Below are positions 12,101-28,347 of a DNA stretch of 64,000 bases, piece by piece (the first letter of the stretch is position 1; each line of letters starts with the position of its first letter). Below the pieces are notes generated by a model that was not told the DNA's origin, ran no database searches, and saw nothing but the letters and a program-made list of their open reading frames with translations. Source of the DNA: Siphlonurus alternatus (lineage: Eukaryota; Arthropoda; Insecta; Ephemeroptera; Siphlonuridae); contig OX463785.1 in the NCBI GenBank assembly GCA_949825025.1, positions 20,213,971 to 20,277,970 on the forward strand. The letters are read 5' to 3'. The position numbers were made by a program, and so were the translations under genes.

Positions 12101-12413
12101 TTGGTGCTGTGAGCCACCACCGAGAGAGAAACTGTAAACACTCACACTTATGTTCTTCTTTCTTTAGGACGTCCTGAATCCTGACCATTGCTTCACGCTC
12201 CTCCGCTCTGTGCTAGACTACCTGAAAAACAACGTGCCTAAGAATGGCACTGGAACCTTTGAGTGGAGACGTAAAGATGTAGTAGATCCGCATAAACCGT
12301 TCGACACACACAAGTTCAGCAATTTTATAAAGACACTCAATTCCGAGGACGAAGAACTACTTTCTGCAACTTACAAAAAGAAGCTGGATGAGCTGCCAAA
12401 ACAAGATGAATAG
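9194..12413 (+). CDS. DXO: DXO/Dom3Z/Rai1-family decapping exoribonuclease, paralog 1 (422 aa)
   Basis: Six exons: 9194-9231, 9307-9651, 9788-10074, 10537-10747, 11330-11471, 12168-12413 (TAG). Phases join without a break to 1269 nt. The family removes incomplete or non-canonical caps from RNA 5' ends and degrades the body 5'-3'. The family motifs appear in order: the Arg of the WRG-like motif as CKRS (R137), KFEH (E218), GEMDG (E260, D262) and VELK (E280, K282), all metal or substrate ligands in the family. The next motif, normally with a catalytic Gln, reads YWPPC (302-306), so the Gln seems to be Pro here; paralog 2 keeps it. Residues 184-212 form an RG/Asn/Ser-rich insertion with RRGS and RGG units, absent from paralog 2. 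The 422-residue length is close to the usual ~390-400. The start gives MALKKDYNNNFGR; no alternative upstream start was seen. Activity may be reduced, as in the catalytically dead fly relative Cutoff; that is inference. Confidence 0.85.
10927..11112. mobile_element. Foldback element in intron 4 of DXO paralog 1
   Basis: The left arm GTCGCAGACAGAATCGCATG pairs with the right arm CGATGCGAGAAGTCTGTCTG; the interior is also partly self-complementary. Confidence 0.6.
11191..11305. repeat. FB-2 palindrome in intron 4 of DXO paralog 1
   Basis: An imperfect inverted repeat of about 115 bp with TAGGT(A/C)TGTTCGTAAAC ends; it is homologous to the nearly perfect copy at 56926-57048. Confidence 0.7.
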
Positions 12414-12442
12414 ATTAACTAATGTTACGTTCCTGTTATTTT

Positions 12443-12774
12443 AATGGACAACATATATGAAAATTTTTTATTGCAGAAATGAATAGAGGGTACCAAATTA
12501 TGCTACTCTGATTTTTTTCAGATCTTTTTGAGACCCGGAACTATTTTTAAATAATTATTGAAAGTTCTGTAAGTTCAGTTGGCATCCCTGAATCCTTAAT
12601 AAAAAGGATAGGACTGAGACGCCTATTGACGCCTTCAGGGGGCGTGGCCGCACTTTCAATAATTATTTAAAAATAGTTCTGGGTTTCAAAAAAATCTGAT
12701 AAAATTCAGAGTAGCATAATTTGGTACCCTCTATTCATTTCTGCAATGAAAATTTTTCATGTATGTTGTCCATT
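12443..12774. mobile_element. MITE-A, complete copy directly after DXO paralog 1
   Basis: Starts AATGGACAACATATATG and ends CATGTATGTTGTCCATT, with inverted subterminal blocks throughout and the core CCTTCAGGGGGCGTGG (12632-12647). It begins 30 nt after the stop codon, so it probably makes up most of the 3' UTR. Confidence 0.85.
12598..12603 (+). promoter_or_regulatory. AATAAA inside MITE-A, possible polyadenylation signal
   Basis: No AATAAA lies between the stop codon at 12413 and the MITE. The first one is this hexamer in the MITE's TTAATAAAAAGGATAGG segment, about 185 nt after the stop. Confidence 0.35.
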
Positions 12775-12785
12775 GAAATATTGTA

Positions 12786-13068
12786 TTACCGTAGTTGAAA
12801 AATTGTCATCAACTCATCCTTAAAACAAATAAACCTAATCTTTGTAACTCTAAACCACATATTTTTTCCTCTTCGCTCAATATGAGGATGAAATGGAGAA
12901 AAATATTTCTAACATTTCATGCTCAAGAAGAGGAAAAAAAGACGTAATCCTATCTTTTTCCCTATTCTTTCCTCTAAAATGGAGCAAAATAAGAGGAAAT
13001 TAGACGAGAGGAGAGCTTAATAGCGAAGAAAAGATGAAATTTATTTAAACTCAGGATACTCTTTTATT
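12786..13068 (-). repeat. REP-1 copy
   Basis: A member of the ~270-bp repeat found about ten times in this window. Landmarks here are CATCAACTCATCC, CTCAATATGAGGATGAAAT and GAAATTTATTTAAACTC. The ends carry a short inverted GTTGAAA/TTTCAAC. Confidence 0.7.
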
Positions 13069-15116
13069 ATGTGATCTTTGTATGCTATTCATCTATATCA
13101 CACAATTAATAATTATTGCAGGAACTCTAATATTCATATATTGAGGACATTTATTTTAATCAATTTCATTTTTCTCTCATTCTAAGAATACATGATACTA
13201 ATACATATGTATTACATATATAAATGATTCAATACAGGCTTTTATCTTAATCAGATATATATTTATCTGGAAAATTTGCTTTATTAACCAATATATTATG
13301 ATAAAGACATTTTTAGTTTTACTGTACGTACATACTTGCTATAATGATGTCAAAAATTTCTCTTTTTAATTAAGTGAATAATGTTAATTTACGTATATTT
13401 TATTTGCATTTTTTTTTTCTAAACGTTTTAAAAATATTAAGTAAAAGCATACCCAATTTTGATACATACGTGCTTTATATTATTAATTATAAAATTATAA
13501 AGATAATTGTAACTTAATTAACCATATAAGTCGATCGAAAACATTCATATGGTGCCTTAGTGCCTTGCTTGCTACCTTAACCCATTATTTTTGTTCATAT
13601 GTGTGTATCTTGGGTGAAATAAATAAATAAAATAAAAATAAAATAATTTAAATATTTAACAGAACTAATTTTTAACATAAAGCAAAGATACAATTTAATA
13701 TCTTATGTCTTATGTAGAATTGAATTTATATCAATAATTTATATTCATGTAATTTATTTTCAATCTGCCACTATGTGTGTAATTAATAGCTTAACATTCA
13801 TAAAACGATCACACACCAGTACATATTACATTGATTAATCTTTGTTCGACATTAAATTATTATTGTAATAAAATAATACTGCAAATTAAGAAATAATTTT
13901 AAATCATGCTCCCTTCACTTTAATTTAATTTTATTATTGTTTTTACCCATACGCATAGACATGTAGTAGAAAATTATTCAAAGTAGCAAATTAAAGTTGA
14001 CTTCCAACTTAAGTGCAAAATATTTCTAAGCTATTTTTTTTTTTTGTTAAATTATAAAAGGGCTTCAAATTGTATGTAAAATTTAATATAAATTTTGACT
14101 CCGAAGATATTTAAAAAAAAAAAAAAAAAAATGTGTTTACAATAAATGTTTCAAATAATTATAAAAACTTATATTTCTATACTAATGACATTAATTATTG
14201 TAGCATAAATTTAAATAAAATATTAATTAAATAATAAAAATGTTTAATTAGAACACCCATCTATTATAGTTATTTAATTAATTAAAAATATACATATTAT
14301 CCATATACCATCCAGGATGAAATTATTTTATTGTTTCATGAAATGGAAAGGAATGGTGAAAACTGTGAAAAGTGATTCCATTCATTTCAATTTATATTGA
14401 AATGCAAAAAAATACGTTTACATTTGGTATATATTTGAAATTATCTTTGCTTTAATTTTTTGATGTATAATATTGGCAGTCTATTTTACAACATTCGAAT
14501 AAATTAATTTCTTTCCAAAAATATATTGTTGAACGAAGTTTATCGATGATATGTTAGTAATAATACATATTTTTTTGGAAACTAACTGTAAGTTCTTAAA
14601 AAACATATCTATATCATAATTTTGAATTAATCATCTCTTGAAGATTAAATAAAAAATTGCTCAATTATTTAAATAACTGACGTGCATCACCATCCAATTT
14701 TGAATAGTATACATTAGTGATAAGGAAATATTAACAGAAAAGAATAATAAATATTAACCTTGGATATTATTATGAAATCTGTATAGCAGCCGACTTAAGG
14801 TAGAGATAACACGCCCAATGTTAAATTTCTCCATGTTAAATTAGTCAACTTTAAAAATTAATAACTAAAAAACTAACTCGTTTTTGTATACCTGATATTT
14901 TACCTACTGATAAGGTATGTTGAGGAGAAAATTCTAAATTTTTTTCATAATTTTTATGGATGTTTTTTTTTTTTTTCTTGAAAAAATAAAGTAAAAAAGC
15001 CTAAAATGGTGAATCACTATTCACATCTAACATATGAATTATTCATACCTCTTATATATATCATTGATAACAAACAAACAGTTCCAATTTATGAAGAAGA
15101 AAGAATAAGATTTAAC
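13069..15116. other. AT-rich intergenic DNA, no gene recognised
   Basis: No convincing ORF, RNA gene or long repeat. A-runs are at 14112-14131 and a T-run is at 14034-14046. The two DXO genes flank this stretch. Confidence 0.5.
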
Positions 15117-15153
15117 AGTCAGTAGCGTCCAGTCAGCGATACAGTCAGAATGT
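15117..15153 (+). promoter_or_regulatory. Possible 5' non-coding exon of DXO paralog 2
   Basis: AACAGTCAGTAGCGTCC contains an insect initiator-like TCAGT, and 15153 is followed by a strong donor GTAAGTAC. The next acceptor (TTATAG, ending 15743) opens the exon with the first ATG at 15769. No in-frame ATG is in this short exon. Confidence 0.4.
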
Positions 15154-15340
15154 AAGTACAATACTGATTTTCTTATTTCACCATATTGCATAAAATTAGA
15201 AATATGTGTAAAAATATGCAATATATTGAGAAAAAAAAGGTACGCAAAGCACCAATAAGGCACATAAAGTGGCAGCTATTCACATTTTAATAAATTATAT
15301 ATAATATATCAATCGATAAATATTATTTGAAATTTGAATC

Positions 15341-15500
15341 TACCCGAGTTGAAATAAATTTAATCTTTTATTCGTTTTCATCTTATTTTGCACCATTTTA
15401 GAGGGGAAAAAAAGAAAAAGATGAGATAAAACGATTAGGTTTAGACGTGTATATAAAGGATGAGTTGAAGACATATAATATTTCAATTAGGGCATTATAA
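15341..15500 (+). repeat. REP-1 copy, internally deleted
   Basis: CCGAGTTGAAATAAATTTAA at the left and GATGAGTTGAAGACATA with TTTCAATTAGGG at the right; the middle is shortened. Confidence 0.65.
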
Positions 15501-15768
15501 ATAACTCAATCAATAATATTTACTTTACCAGAATGTCACACCTTGAGTGTAAAATTTTTTTTCAGTACCAAAATAGCCTTTTAAATAAAGCAAGGACAAA
15601 ATTTCAGGCCATCAAGTTTTAATTATTAAACCTAGAATTACCACAGGGGGGATCCATACGACCGGTAACTTTTTTAAAGCGGGGAAAAATATGTAAAATA
15701 TTGCCCCAAAAATTATTATTATTATTTTTTTAAATCCTTATAGACACCCAGCAACGTATTTCCGAGGA

Positions 15769-20003
<4,235 letters not shown>

Positions 20004-20037
20004 TAGAATTCTTCATTGGAAATTATGCATGATGTCA

Positions 20038-20043
20038 AATAAA
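20038..20043 (+). promoter_or_regulatory. Polyadenylation signal AATAAA of DXO paralog 2
   Basis: It lies 35 nt after the stop codon, in unique sequence. Confidence 0.65.
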
Positions 20044-20140
20044 GATTACATAAAACTGCAGTAATGTATTTTTTTTACAATATCTTATATTAAATATTAT
20101 AGGTGTGTATTTTACAAACATAAACATTTCATTATGCTAT

Positions 20141-20465
20141 AGAGGCTTCAAGTCAGCTGATTTTTCGGTGTTCCCACCGTCTTATCCAAACCTATGTAAA
20201 AACACACACACACACACAAAAAAAAAACAACGTAAATTCGTTTTCTCACAAAAAATAAGATGCTTTTATGGAAAATTCCTTTACAGAAATTCGGTCTAAA
20301 CTGAAAAATAAAGTGAATAAAGCAAGATTTAGATTTTTTTTTTATTTAAAACCAAGAAAATTTAAAAAAACACTTTGCTTTTTTAAAAATTTATTTTCAA
20401 GTACAAGATGGACCTTAGCGACACAAATGAGCATCGCGAGGCGCACCAACTTAATTGAAGCCTCT
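20141..20465. mobile_element. MITE-E copy
   Basis: The left end AGAGGCTTCAAGTCAGCTG and the right end TTGAAGCCTCT are inverted; the inner segment TTCCCACCGTCTTATCC is shared with the copies at 27446 and 31401. Confidence 0.75.
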
Positions 20466-21445
20466 ATTGTAAAATATGGCATTTAGATAAACGCTTTATA
20501 CGTTGCCTCACATAATTTAAAATGTTTTATCAAAAAGTATGGTAAAACAATGGATAAAAATGTAAATTTGTTTCATAAGATAGTGATTATGAAAGAGAGA
20601 GATGATGAGATCATACACGCATTCTGGTGACTATTTTCAGTCGCAATTATCAGTATACTTCCGCTCAGATACTGCACTACTGCATGTTATCCTCAAAGAC
20701 TTTGAATATATTGCATTTAATGCATTTAATAGATCATTTGGTCTAAAATTTTTGAAATCATCTTATAATAAAATTTTCAAAATATGTTAAAAAACATTTG
20801 AGAGGTTTTATTTATGTAACAGCTATTATAATTATTTAAATAAAAAATATTATTGTTACTTAGTAAATAGCACTACTTCATAAAATTTTAATTTTGTTGT
20901 GAATATTAATTATACTGTATAATATGATAATATATCATTACTAATAGGGAGTTTTACTTTGCATGTTGAAATCTGAATTACAAAATTGAGTTTAAAACCT
21001 ATTTATATCTATATAATTTTATAAAATTATCATTAATTACTGCTCCCTCCAGTGATAATTAACCAAATCTCCATATAAGAGCTTATATAAAATAAATATG
21101 AATTAAAATTATTAATAATAAATAAATCAGGATTGATAAAATAAAAAAATTCATTTGTGATATTTATTTATTATTTCTGACCTCACTCCCATTAATTTAC
21201 AAGAAAAAAGTTATTTTAATACAGATCATTGTTAACATATTGTTATGTAGCAGCAGACATTGTTACAAAATTTATTAAGAGTAAAATTAATTTGATATTC
21301 CCTCAGAAACGTGAACTTTCTATCTATTTTGTTTGTAATTCAATTTTAAAAATTTCTCAGAGAAAGGAAGTTTCAATGAAATACAAATAGAAAAGAATAG
21401 AAACACTAATTTCTTGAGGGACTTTCATTAATCAACACTTTTGTG
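20466..21445. other. AT-rich intergenic DNA, no gene recognised
   Basis: No supported feature. Short ORFs (20602-20790 and others) show no domain, signal peptide or splice context. Confidence 0.45.
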
Positions 21446-22379
21446 TTAGCAAAGTGCTATTTTCCAGAAGAATCCTTGCACAGTTCGCCCAAAACACCAG
21501 CAAATCGCCTTCAAAATAGGCTTGATGATCGTGTTAGGCTGTTCTTGTGGGGCAGGAGTTGGTTCATTATCGTAGTAGTATTGAGGCATGGCGTAGCTTT
21601 GAAGAACCTGGAAAAATAACATTACAAATGAAATCATGTTAGGTGTCCTAGATACTGGTGCAAAAGATATTGGGCGCGATTCACAAAGCAGATAGCCAGG
21701 TTTCTAACCACTTTTAACTTAACCACGTTTAACTAGGTGGTTTTAAACACGTAAAACAAGTTTATAGTTAAAAGTAGTTAGAAATCTGGCTAACTTCTTC
21801 GTAAATCACACCCAATACATATTGCCTGAATATTTCATTCTAATTAAAGTGAGCAATTAATTTTAAGTTGAATATAATGAACAAACAGCAATTTTTTGTG
21901 TTTTGATTTTTTATTTGAATATAGAGAGAAAACTTTGATGGCTATACTTTATTGTAAATTTTTCATTGCTTTTCAGCTCTATTTTACCGATTTTAAGTGT
22001 TAAAAACGATTATAGTTAAAAATACGATATTCTCTAAGTAAAAAATACACAATAAAAATTTCCATGCCAGGTTATACATTGAGATAGAAAAATAATTAAG
22101 TAATAAATGTTTAAATTTAACTTTAATTACAACTTTACCAATGTAATAGTTCATGACAAATTTAAAGACTCTTATTGTGGCTCACTTATAATATTATGCA
22201 CTACTAGTATGTATTTTTTAATTTGTCAGTACGTCAAGTACACAAGAAAATACTTTTACTTGTTTTTAGGATACAAATTTTCCTTTAAAATTTAAATTTC
22301 ATGTTTTTAGTTAAATGACTTATTATATTACCTGAAGCAAAACGACGAGAAGCAGAGCTGAGTAAACAAGATTATTCAT
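21446..22379 (-). CDS. Small secreted peptide precursor, cationic hydrophobic tail (69 aa)
   Basis: Two exons on the minus strand: 22379-22332 (16 codons, donor GTAATA) and 21607-21446 (54 codons with TAA; acceptor TTTTTCCAG). The N-terminus MNNLVYSALLLVVLLQVLQ is a clear signal peptide, probably cut after SYA (22). The mature part of about 47 residues has a Tyr/Pro/Glu-rich front (PQYYYDNEPTPAPQEQP), then a hydrophobic basic tail (IIKPILKAICWCFGR onwards) with three Cys: CWC and a C-terminal Cys. An odd Cys number could allow a disulfide dimer. Such compositions occur in secreted defence, salivary and venom peptides; nothing assigns a function here. A TATAAAA box about 75 nt upstream supports a real, tightly defined promoter. 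The intron holds an FB-1 foldback. Confidence 0.65.
21672..21813. mobile_element. FB-1 foldback in the intron of the small peptide gene
   Basis: GGGCGCGATTCACAAAG at the left and GTAAATCACACCCA at the right, with TTAACCACGTTTAACTAGG inside; degenerate relative to the copies at 22764-23110. Confidence 0.75.
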
Positions 22380-22453
22380 TTTGGTGATTTACCAACGCAA
22401 TTTGTAGATTAGAGACAGAAAAAATCTGCGTCAATTTGAAGATAATGAAGCGT

Positions 22454-22462
22454 CTTTTATAC
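22454..22462 (-). promoter_or_regulatory. TATA box of the small secreted peptide gene
   Basis: The minus strand reads GTATAAAAG, 75-83 nt upstream of the start codon; a start site about 25-30 nt downstream would leave a 5' UTR of roughly 50 nt. Confidence 0.55.
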
Positions 22463-22593
22463 ATTTTTCTTATCGTGATTTAATATTAGAAGCTTGTTTA
22501 TTCGCTTGTAAGAAAAGTCAAAGACAGGTACGAACATGTTTTATTGGTACACGTACTGTACAATGTTTTGAGTACACGTATAGGATATGATCT

Positions 22594-22729
<136 letters not shown>

Positions 22730-22763
22730 AAAATGTTAATTAAATTATAAGGTAAAAAATATT

Positions 22764-22920
22764 GGGCGTGATTCACGAAGAAGTTAGCCAGGTTTCTAAC
22801 CACGTTTAGCTTAACCACGTTTAACTATACCTGCAGTTTTACGTGTTAAACCATCTAGTTAAACGTGGTTAAGCTAAACGTGTTTAAAAATCTGGCTAAC
22901 TTCTTCGTGAATCGCGCCCA
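22764..22920. mobile_element. FB-1 foldback
   Basis: GGGCGTGATTCACGAAG to TCGTGAATCGCGCCCA, arms of about 70 bp containing CCACGTTTAGCTTAACC. Confidence 0.9.
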
Positions 22921-22955
22921 TTTGCTCATTAACATAAATTATATATATATACTAT

Positions 22956-23110
22956 GGGCGCGATTCACGAAGCACTTAGCCAAGTTTCTAACCACGTTTA
23001 GCTTAACCACGTTTAACTATACCTGTTTTACGTGTTAAACTACCTTAGTTAAACGTGGTTAAGCTAAACGTGGTTAGAAACCTGGCTAACTGTTTCGTGA
23101 ATCGCACCCA
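22956..23110. mobile_element. FB-1 foldback, second of a cluster
   Basis: GGGCGCGATTCACGAAG to TTCGTGAATCGCACCCA, arms nearly perfect; only 35 bp from the previous copy. Confidence 0.9.
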
Positions 23111-23113
23111 TAA

Positions 23114-23364
23114 TGGGGGCGATTCACGAAAGAGTTATCCAGAAATTTATCCTGCTTTCTCACTAACCACGTTTAGTGTCATTGAATTAGCATAGCATAT
23201 TTAAAATATGGTATTCTTTAATTAAACTTATTGGGGCGATTAATGAATTAAGAAAGTTATCCAGATTATTTATTTGTAGCAAAGTTTAGTATCGTTGAAT
23301 TAGACTAGCGCTAACCGCGGTTAGTGAGAAACCTGCATGGATAACTCTTTGTGAATTGACCCTA
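23114..23364. mobile_element. FB-1-related foldbacks, degenerate pair
   Basis: GGGGGCGATTCACGAAAGAG begins one element; a second start, GGGGCGATTAATG, lies at about 23232; the right end is ATAACTCTTTGTGAATTGACCC. The inside has CTAACCACGTTTAGTG and TAACCGCGGTTAG, as at 58231-58373. Confidence 0.65.
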
Positions 23365-25056
23365 TTTTGTTATTTTAGTTTAATTAATGTTTTAATTTTA
23401 ACATATTTAAAAAAAAATTAGGATAATTACATTAGTGTATTTTTACAATAATTTTTTTATTCTATAAATTACAAATAATGTATTTATTATTGGAATTATT
23501 TTAATATCAAATTATGGTATATATATATATATATATATATATGTTATAATAAACAGTATACATTAAAACACAAAAATTAAATATATTATTATTATTTTTT
23601 TAAATAATTTATTTATTTTTAATAAGCATATATAATATTTTTTAAAAATTATTACCATGCATAAAAAAATATGTACTAAATTACAAGCCATTTGGTTAAT
23701 TACTCTCTATCTGCGTCATCGTTTACAATTAGAAACATGACAATTACTTATCATTAATATACTTTGTAATCTGATAACACTCTGACGTAATTAAAATTAA
23801 TCTCTTATCTTAAAATAAATATAACAGAACTGTCAGATTAATCAGATATTAATTATTGCATCTATTTTGCAATAAGGTAAAAATAATATGATCCCATAAT
23901 AGTATAATAGAGCAAGTAATAAAATGTAATTATTTAATTTATTATTTTGTCTAAATATATTTATACTGCAGTGTTAATACAAATCAGTCAAATCACTATA
24001 TAGTTCTCTAGTTATAAAATTATAAGTGGACACTGAGTAATCAGGTTTGGAAAACAACCGTGTAAAAGACAACTTAGCAAATAATACTTTAATAAACTAA
24101 TACAATATTGAATTTCATAATGATTTACAATAATACTTATACATTATTAATTAATTCTTTAATTAAAAACTGCTTAAAAAAATATTATAAAATGTATTAT
24201 TGTTTTTGGGTGCCCATTCGATTTTTAACAATTCTTGTTTTCCAATTACTTTGTTCAATTTTTTGTATCTTGTTCAAAGGAAAATATATAAAAAAAAATT
24301 CATAACTCAATAAATATGAATTTCAATACGCAAAGCACATATTATTAAATTTTGTAGCCTATTTTTATGTATAATTTATATAATATAATATTATTGTGTT
24401 GAAAATTTAGGAAGGCAATATTTTATATATTTTATATTATACGCGTATATTTAGCTTAATTACATTAATAATTTACTGTATATAATGTATTAAATATGTA
24501 CAATACTGACGCAACATTTAACTAATTATATTATAATATATCACAGTACAAGTCTTACCATTATATCAACTCAAAAGTTGTCAAAGCGTTACAATAAAAA
24601 ATTAAATGTGTTTGTCATGAAAGCTGAGAATAATTTCCTCCACCAAGAGATGGCACTGGTATCGAAGCATTGTTTGAACTGAATGCTACTATATACAATC
24701 TTTCAGTAAAGCAAATTGTGAGGCTGTTCATATTATTTCAATCATATTATCATTCAATATTTGACTTTAAAAAATATTTTACAAATTTTGTTATAGTGAA
24801 ACCTAAAGGTGGGTTTTCGTGGAGCAATATCAAGCGGTTTGGAGAAAGCGCATTTGCTTTAATATCATATGGCAGCCATCTTGGTGATATAAAATTCATA
24901 ATTATAATTATTTATTGCTTTTCGAAATTATGAAATAAAGAGAAAAAATTATAGTCATAAAAATCACATCATCGCTTGACATCGCTCAATGAAAATTCAA
25001 GTTGACGTTAAGGCTTAGTTTCCATGTTTCTAGCACACGATTGTAGACTTATGTTA
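23365..25056. other. AT-rich intergenic DNA, no gene recognised
   Basis: A (TA)n run is at 23519-23543. At 24806-25020 there are faint similarities to the TTAA-MITE (AAGGTGGGTTTTCGTGGA, ATGGCAGCCATCTTGG). AATAAA on the minus strand at 24911-24916 may serve the next gene. Confidence 0.4.
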
Positions 25057-28000
25057 CTAGAGATACGGCGACATCCTCTCTATGACCGCTTGCACAGCCA
25101 ACTGCATGTCCAAAGCCTTGTTGTCCAGAGCCGACTTGGCGTCCTCTATTCCAATACGTTCTCCAATCAAAAGGTTCTCCACGCTGAGTAGATGGGAGCT
25201 CACTTCAACAGCATCCGAACCGAGCTGTGGATGGTAGGAAGTGGTTATTTTATTGTCTTAAAGGTAAGAAAACACGAACCAGCTGATCAACGTAGTCCCA
25301 TTTGATTAACATGTAAACCTTAGCAACCTCATAAAAATTCTGTTTTTTTTTTTTTTTTTTTTTTTTTTCAGAGACTGTCTTTAGCACAAAGAAGTTGCAG
25401 AAAAAAAATCAAAACAATTGTAAGAGCTGATTGTTGTTTTAATTATTTTTTTAGTTTAGCTCATGGGAAAGCCCTATGCTGAAAACTTAATTTAAAAAAA
25501 TCAGCTGGTCGAAATGTTTTGAATTTTTTTCTGCAACTTCTTGGTGCTAACAAGAAGGACTGTAAGGAAGAAAGGACTGTAAGAACTGTCTTAAAAAAAA
25601 ATAATAGTAATATTACAAACATTAAGGTCTCATAAATAGATTTTAATGTTTTCTGAACTACTATACTAGTAATTTTTGTGATTAGTTCAATATTTGAAAA
25701 AACTCAACATAATAATATATATGCATGTCTTTACATTTTATAACTCCCACTATGTACTGATGGTATATCACAACAGCACGTCAGATTCCTGTAAGGTATG
25801 CAGTATTTGCAGTATACTATGTTTTACAGTTATATCAATGCAATTTTCTCTACGAAAAAAAATTGAGTCAAAATAACCTGGCTTTTGAATATTTTCAGAA
25901 TATTACTATGTTTACTTTTATAGTTATATTTTTTTTATTTCACCAACATATTTTATAATTAAAATAATTATTTAGGTAAAATAAGGCATTTTACAAGTAA
26001 AAAATAATATAATATAATATTATAAATAAAATAGGAAGAATTATTTTTTAAAAATTCATCAACTCTCAATCACTGCATAAAAAGGGCACCAATCTCACCT
26101 CATTCTCGATTGCAGACAAAATGGCGGTCTTCAAATCCTCGACTGCGGTGGTAAATCCCTCAAAGTTCCTCCAGTAATTCTCGTTGACGCTCGGTAGGAC
26201 GTCCTGAAGGGCAGCAAAGTCGAGGGCCAGGTCATCCAGGTTGTTCACCAGGTCGAACAGGACGTCCTCGATGAAGGTGCTGATGGTGCTGCTGAAGTTG
26301 AGTTCGTTCTGAAGGTTCAGGTCGATTGCAGATCTGCTAGAGACGATTTTGTAGTGCACCGACTGCTTGCTGTCCGGCTTAGGCTGTCAGAGAAACAGCT
26401 GATTAGATTTTAACTGAGCTTTGTTGCAGGGTCCTGGATAATCGTGGACCTGACTCAGGCGCGGATAAAAAAAAATTCGGAGAGGGCTGTCTCCATAAAG
26501 CCAGTGTTAAAAAAATATGGATTGGGGGAAATGCCTATATATTGCCCCATGTTAAATCCAAAATTTTGGGAGCATCCCCCCAGCTCCCCCCCCCCGGATC
26601 TGCGCCTGACCTGACTTATTTATGGTAAAATAAGCCAAAGTTGAAAAATTACGTCTTCAACTCATCTTTTACACGTCAAAACCTAATCTTTTTACCTCAA
26701 AAACACATCGTATTTCCTCCTCGCTCAAAATGAGGATAAAATGAAGACAATATTTATAATATTTTATGCTCAAGAAGAGGGAGAAAGACGTAAAATGGTG
26801 CAAAATAGGAGGAAAAAAGACGAGAGGAGCGCTTAATACTGAATAAAAGATTAAATTAATTTTAACTCAAGAGAGACGTGACAATTTAATTAATCATATT
26901 ATTTGTACTTTTCATATGTTATAATCGTATATTTATTTTCATCACAAGAGTTGAGATAAATCGTGTTGAAATATTTTAAAATTAATGGAAAAAGTTATCT
27001 TAATATTTTCTTCGTATTATCTATTATAGATAAATTAGGTATTTCACCTGATTTTTTTTTTAAATTTTAATAATTCTCTAAAATTACACGAGTGAAATAA
27101 TTCTGTAATTAATAAAATACCATTAAATTTCAAAAAATTACTTAATTGTATAATAAGATCGCTGATGTGATGCTATATATTATAGTGACTCGACAAACAA
27201 AATCCGTGTAAATCACCATACAAAATTAACCTGACAATCAGTAAAATTATTTATAGAAAAAAAAGTTGCAAAATAGTATTCAGAATATGTTCAATCATCA
27301 TATTAAAATTACTATATGACGTTTATTTTTCTTACACAGATTTTATTTAATTAATTTTCGTAATATCATTTTAGAACACTATTACAAAGAAAATAGATGC
27401 AAATCTTGATAAGCCCCAAATCTAAAAATAACTTATTAAGTCAATAGAGGCTTCAAGTCAGCTGATTTTGCGGTGTTCCCACCGTCCTATCTAAACCTAT
27501 GTAAAAAAAAAGTCAAAATTACTTTTTAGAATTTTTTTAGAGGAATTAAGGTTCATTATCAAAATAATCCTAAATGGGGAGGTAGAAAATGTTTTCACAT
27601 CAATAGATTTAATTTTTACCCACTGAACTATGACGAGAAAAAATTAAAATTTTCTAACATGGTGGCTTATGGTGAAAATGGAGTATCGACATCAAATTTT
27701 TTTATTGCAGAAATGGATAGAGGGTGAAAAGTTGTGCTACCTTGATTTTTTCAGATTTTTTAGAGACCGGGAACTATTTTTAAAAAATTATTGAAAGTTC
27801 TTTTTGTGACGTCACGAGACGCCGCTCCTTAAGAAAAAGATAGGACTTGCCACCGCGTGACGTCACAAAAAAGACTTTCAATATTTTTTTTGAAAATACT
27901 TTCCGGGCTCTAAAAAATCTGAAAAAAAAATTAAGGTAGCACAACTTTTCACCCTCTATCCATTTCTACAATAAAAAAAATTGAGGTCGATACTCCATTT

Positions 28001-28309
28001 TTTTGGACGGAGAACACTATTTAAAGCCTCTATTGTAAAATATTTACTAAAATCTTACATAATATTCTTACCTCTAATTCCAACAACTTCATTTGTATTT
28101 CATAAACCTTGTAGGCTATCGTATTATTGAACAAATATCGGAGAAGTGTGAATCGGTCCTGCATTTCTCTGTTAGCATGTCTCAATGCCTTGACACTTTT
28201 ACTGGCAGTCTTGATAAGATTGTACATGTTGACTCCTTCCGTATCGATAGCTCCACCTGATACCTGCAGATAATACTGATAAGAAAACAAGGTTCTAGTT
28301 GTTACATCA

Positions 28310-28347
<38 letters not shown>

